5,575 nt of DNA from an uncultured Chitinophagaceae bacterium (lineage in GTDB: Bacteria; Bacteroidota; Bacteroidia; Chitinophagales; Chitinophagaceae), in the NCBI GenBank assembly GCA_903832075.1, contig CAILAF010000022.1:1-5575 (forward strand), read 5' to 3'. The position numbers and the translations under genes are program-made. Shown one piece after another: positions 5,123-5,575 of the stretch (the first letter of the stretch is position 1; the number at the start of each line of letters is the position of its first letter). The notes beneath the pieces are model-generated. The model did no database searches, was not told where the DNA came from, and worked only from the letters and a program-made list of their open reading frames with translations.

Positions 5123-5575
5123 TTACAATGCGCTTGTAAATTGTTTCAAGAAACGAACATCGTTTTGAGAATATAATCGCAGATCATTCACACGATATTT
5201 TAATTGACAAATTCTTTCCACTCCCATACCAAATGCAAAGCCGGTATATTTATTTGAATCAATGCCAAAGTTTTCCAACACTTTTGGATGCACCATTCCG
5301 CTTCCCAGAATTTCAACCCATCCGGTATGTTTACAAACATTGCAACCATCGCCGCCGCAAATCAAACAACTGATATCCATTTCTGCACTCGGTTCTGTAA
5401 AAGGAAAATAAGAAGGACGAAAACGCACTTTGGTTTCTTTGCCAAACATTTCCTGCACAAAAAAATACAAGGTTTGTTTTAAATCTGCGAAGCTTACATT
5501 TTCATCGATATACAATCCTTCTACTTGATGAAAAAAACAATGCGCTCTTGCCGAAATAGTTTCGTTGCGATAAAC
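5123..5575 (-). CDS. pheS: Phenylalanyl-tRNA synthetase alpha subunit, C-terminal part (5' end outside window)
   Basis: PheS is the catalytic alpha subunit of the alpha2-beta2 enzyme that charges tRNA(Phe) in the cytoplasm. The frame is open from the right edge of the window, so the N-terminal half is missing; 150 residues remain of a protein usually near 330-350. Visible class II features are motif 2 (VYRNETISARAHCFFHQVEG, residues 1-20 of the fragment), the phenylalanine-pocket region FRPSYFPFTEPSAEMDI (52-68), and motif 3 (GFAFGMGVERICQLKY, 112-127) with its ATP-binding Arg. Between them is a Cys cluster, CLICGGDGCNVC at 70-81 (Cys70, 73, 78, 81), a zinc-ribbon-like insert seen in many PheS proteins. 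The stop is TAA at 5125-5123. recO follows 73 bp downstream. An internal TTG at 5515 is not a start, because motif 2 lies upstream of it. Confidence 0.97.
   Translation of the reverse strand, partial: VYRNETISARAHCFFHQVEGLYIDENVSFADLKQTLYFFVQEMFGKETKVRFRPSYFPFTEPSAEMDISCLICGGDGCNVCKHTGWVEILGSGMVHPKVLENFGIDSNKYTGFAFGMGVERICQLKYRVNDLRLYSQNDVRFLKQFTSAL

Noticed and set aside
5288..5482. Plus-strand open frame of 64 codons
   Set aside because: It is antisense to the pheS Cys cluster and aminoacylation motifs.

Overview
The window looks like the chromosome of an AT-rich Bacteroidota, possibly of the Chitinophagia (the class is an inference). The support is the minus-strand block rplM-rpsI-rpsB-tsf, start codons that mostly lack a Shine-Dalgarno sequence, and promoter candidates of the Bacteroidota type (TTG or TTTG, about 19-20 bp, then TAnnTTTG).

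From high to low coordinates, the minus strand carries pheS (3' part only), recO, and then the translation operon: rplM (L13), rpsI (S9), rpsB (S2) and tsf (EF-Ts, N-terminal 200 codons, cut by the left edge). The plus strand between 2848 and 4367 carries an amidohydrolase-family gene interrupted by one in-frame TAA. It overlaps by one base (TGATG) with a gene for a small two-helix membrane protein, whose 3' end in turn overlaps recO tail to tail. The 299 bp between rplM and the amidohydrolase gene is a divergent control region. It holds a candidate rplM promoter, two hairpins in the rplM leader, and a weak candidate promoter for the plus-strand gene.

The ribosomal genes encode neighbours in one process: L13 for the large subunit, S9 and S2 for the small subunit, and EF-Ts, which recycles EF-Tu. 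PheS charges tRNA(Phe), and RecO acts in recombinational repair. The amidohydrolase and the small membrane protein appear unrelated to translation.

I found no mobile element, CRISPR array, tRNA, rRNA or new multi-gene system. The points most worth following up are the possible two-state leader RNA of rplM, the structured rpsB-tsf spacer with a candidate internal promoter, an Arg/Gly-rich tail on S2, and the (CCGACTT)x4 heptamer repeat and ochre codon inside the amidohydrolase gene.
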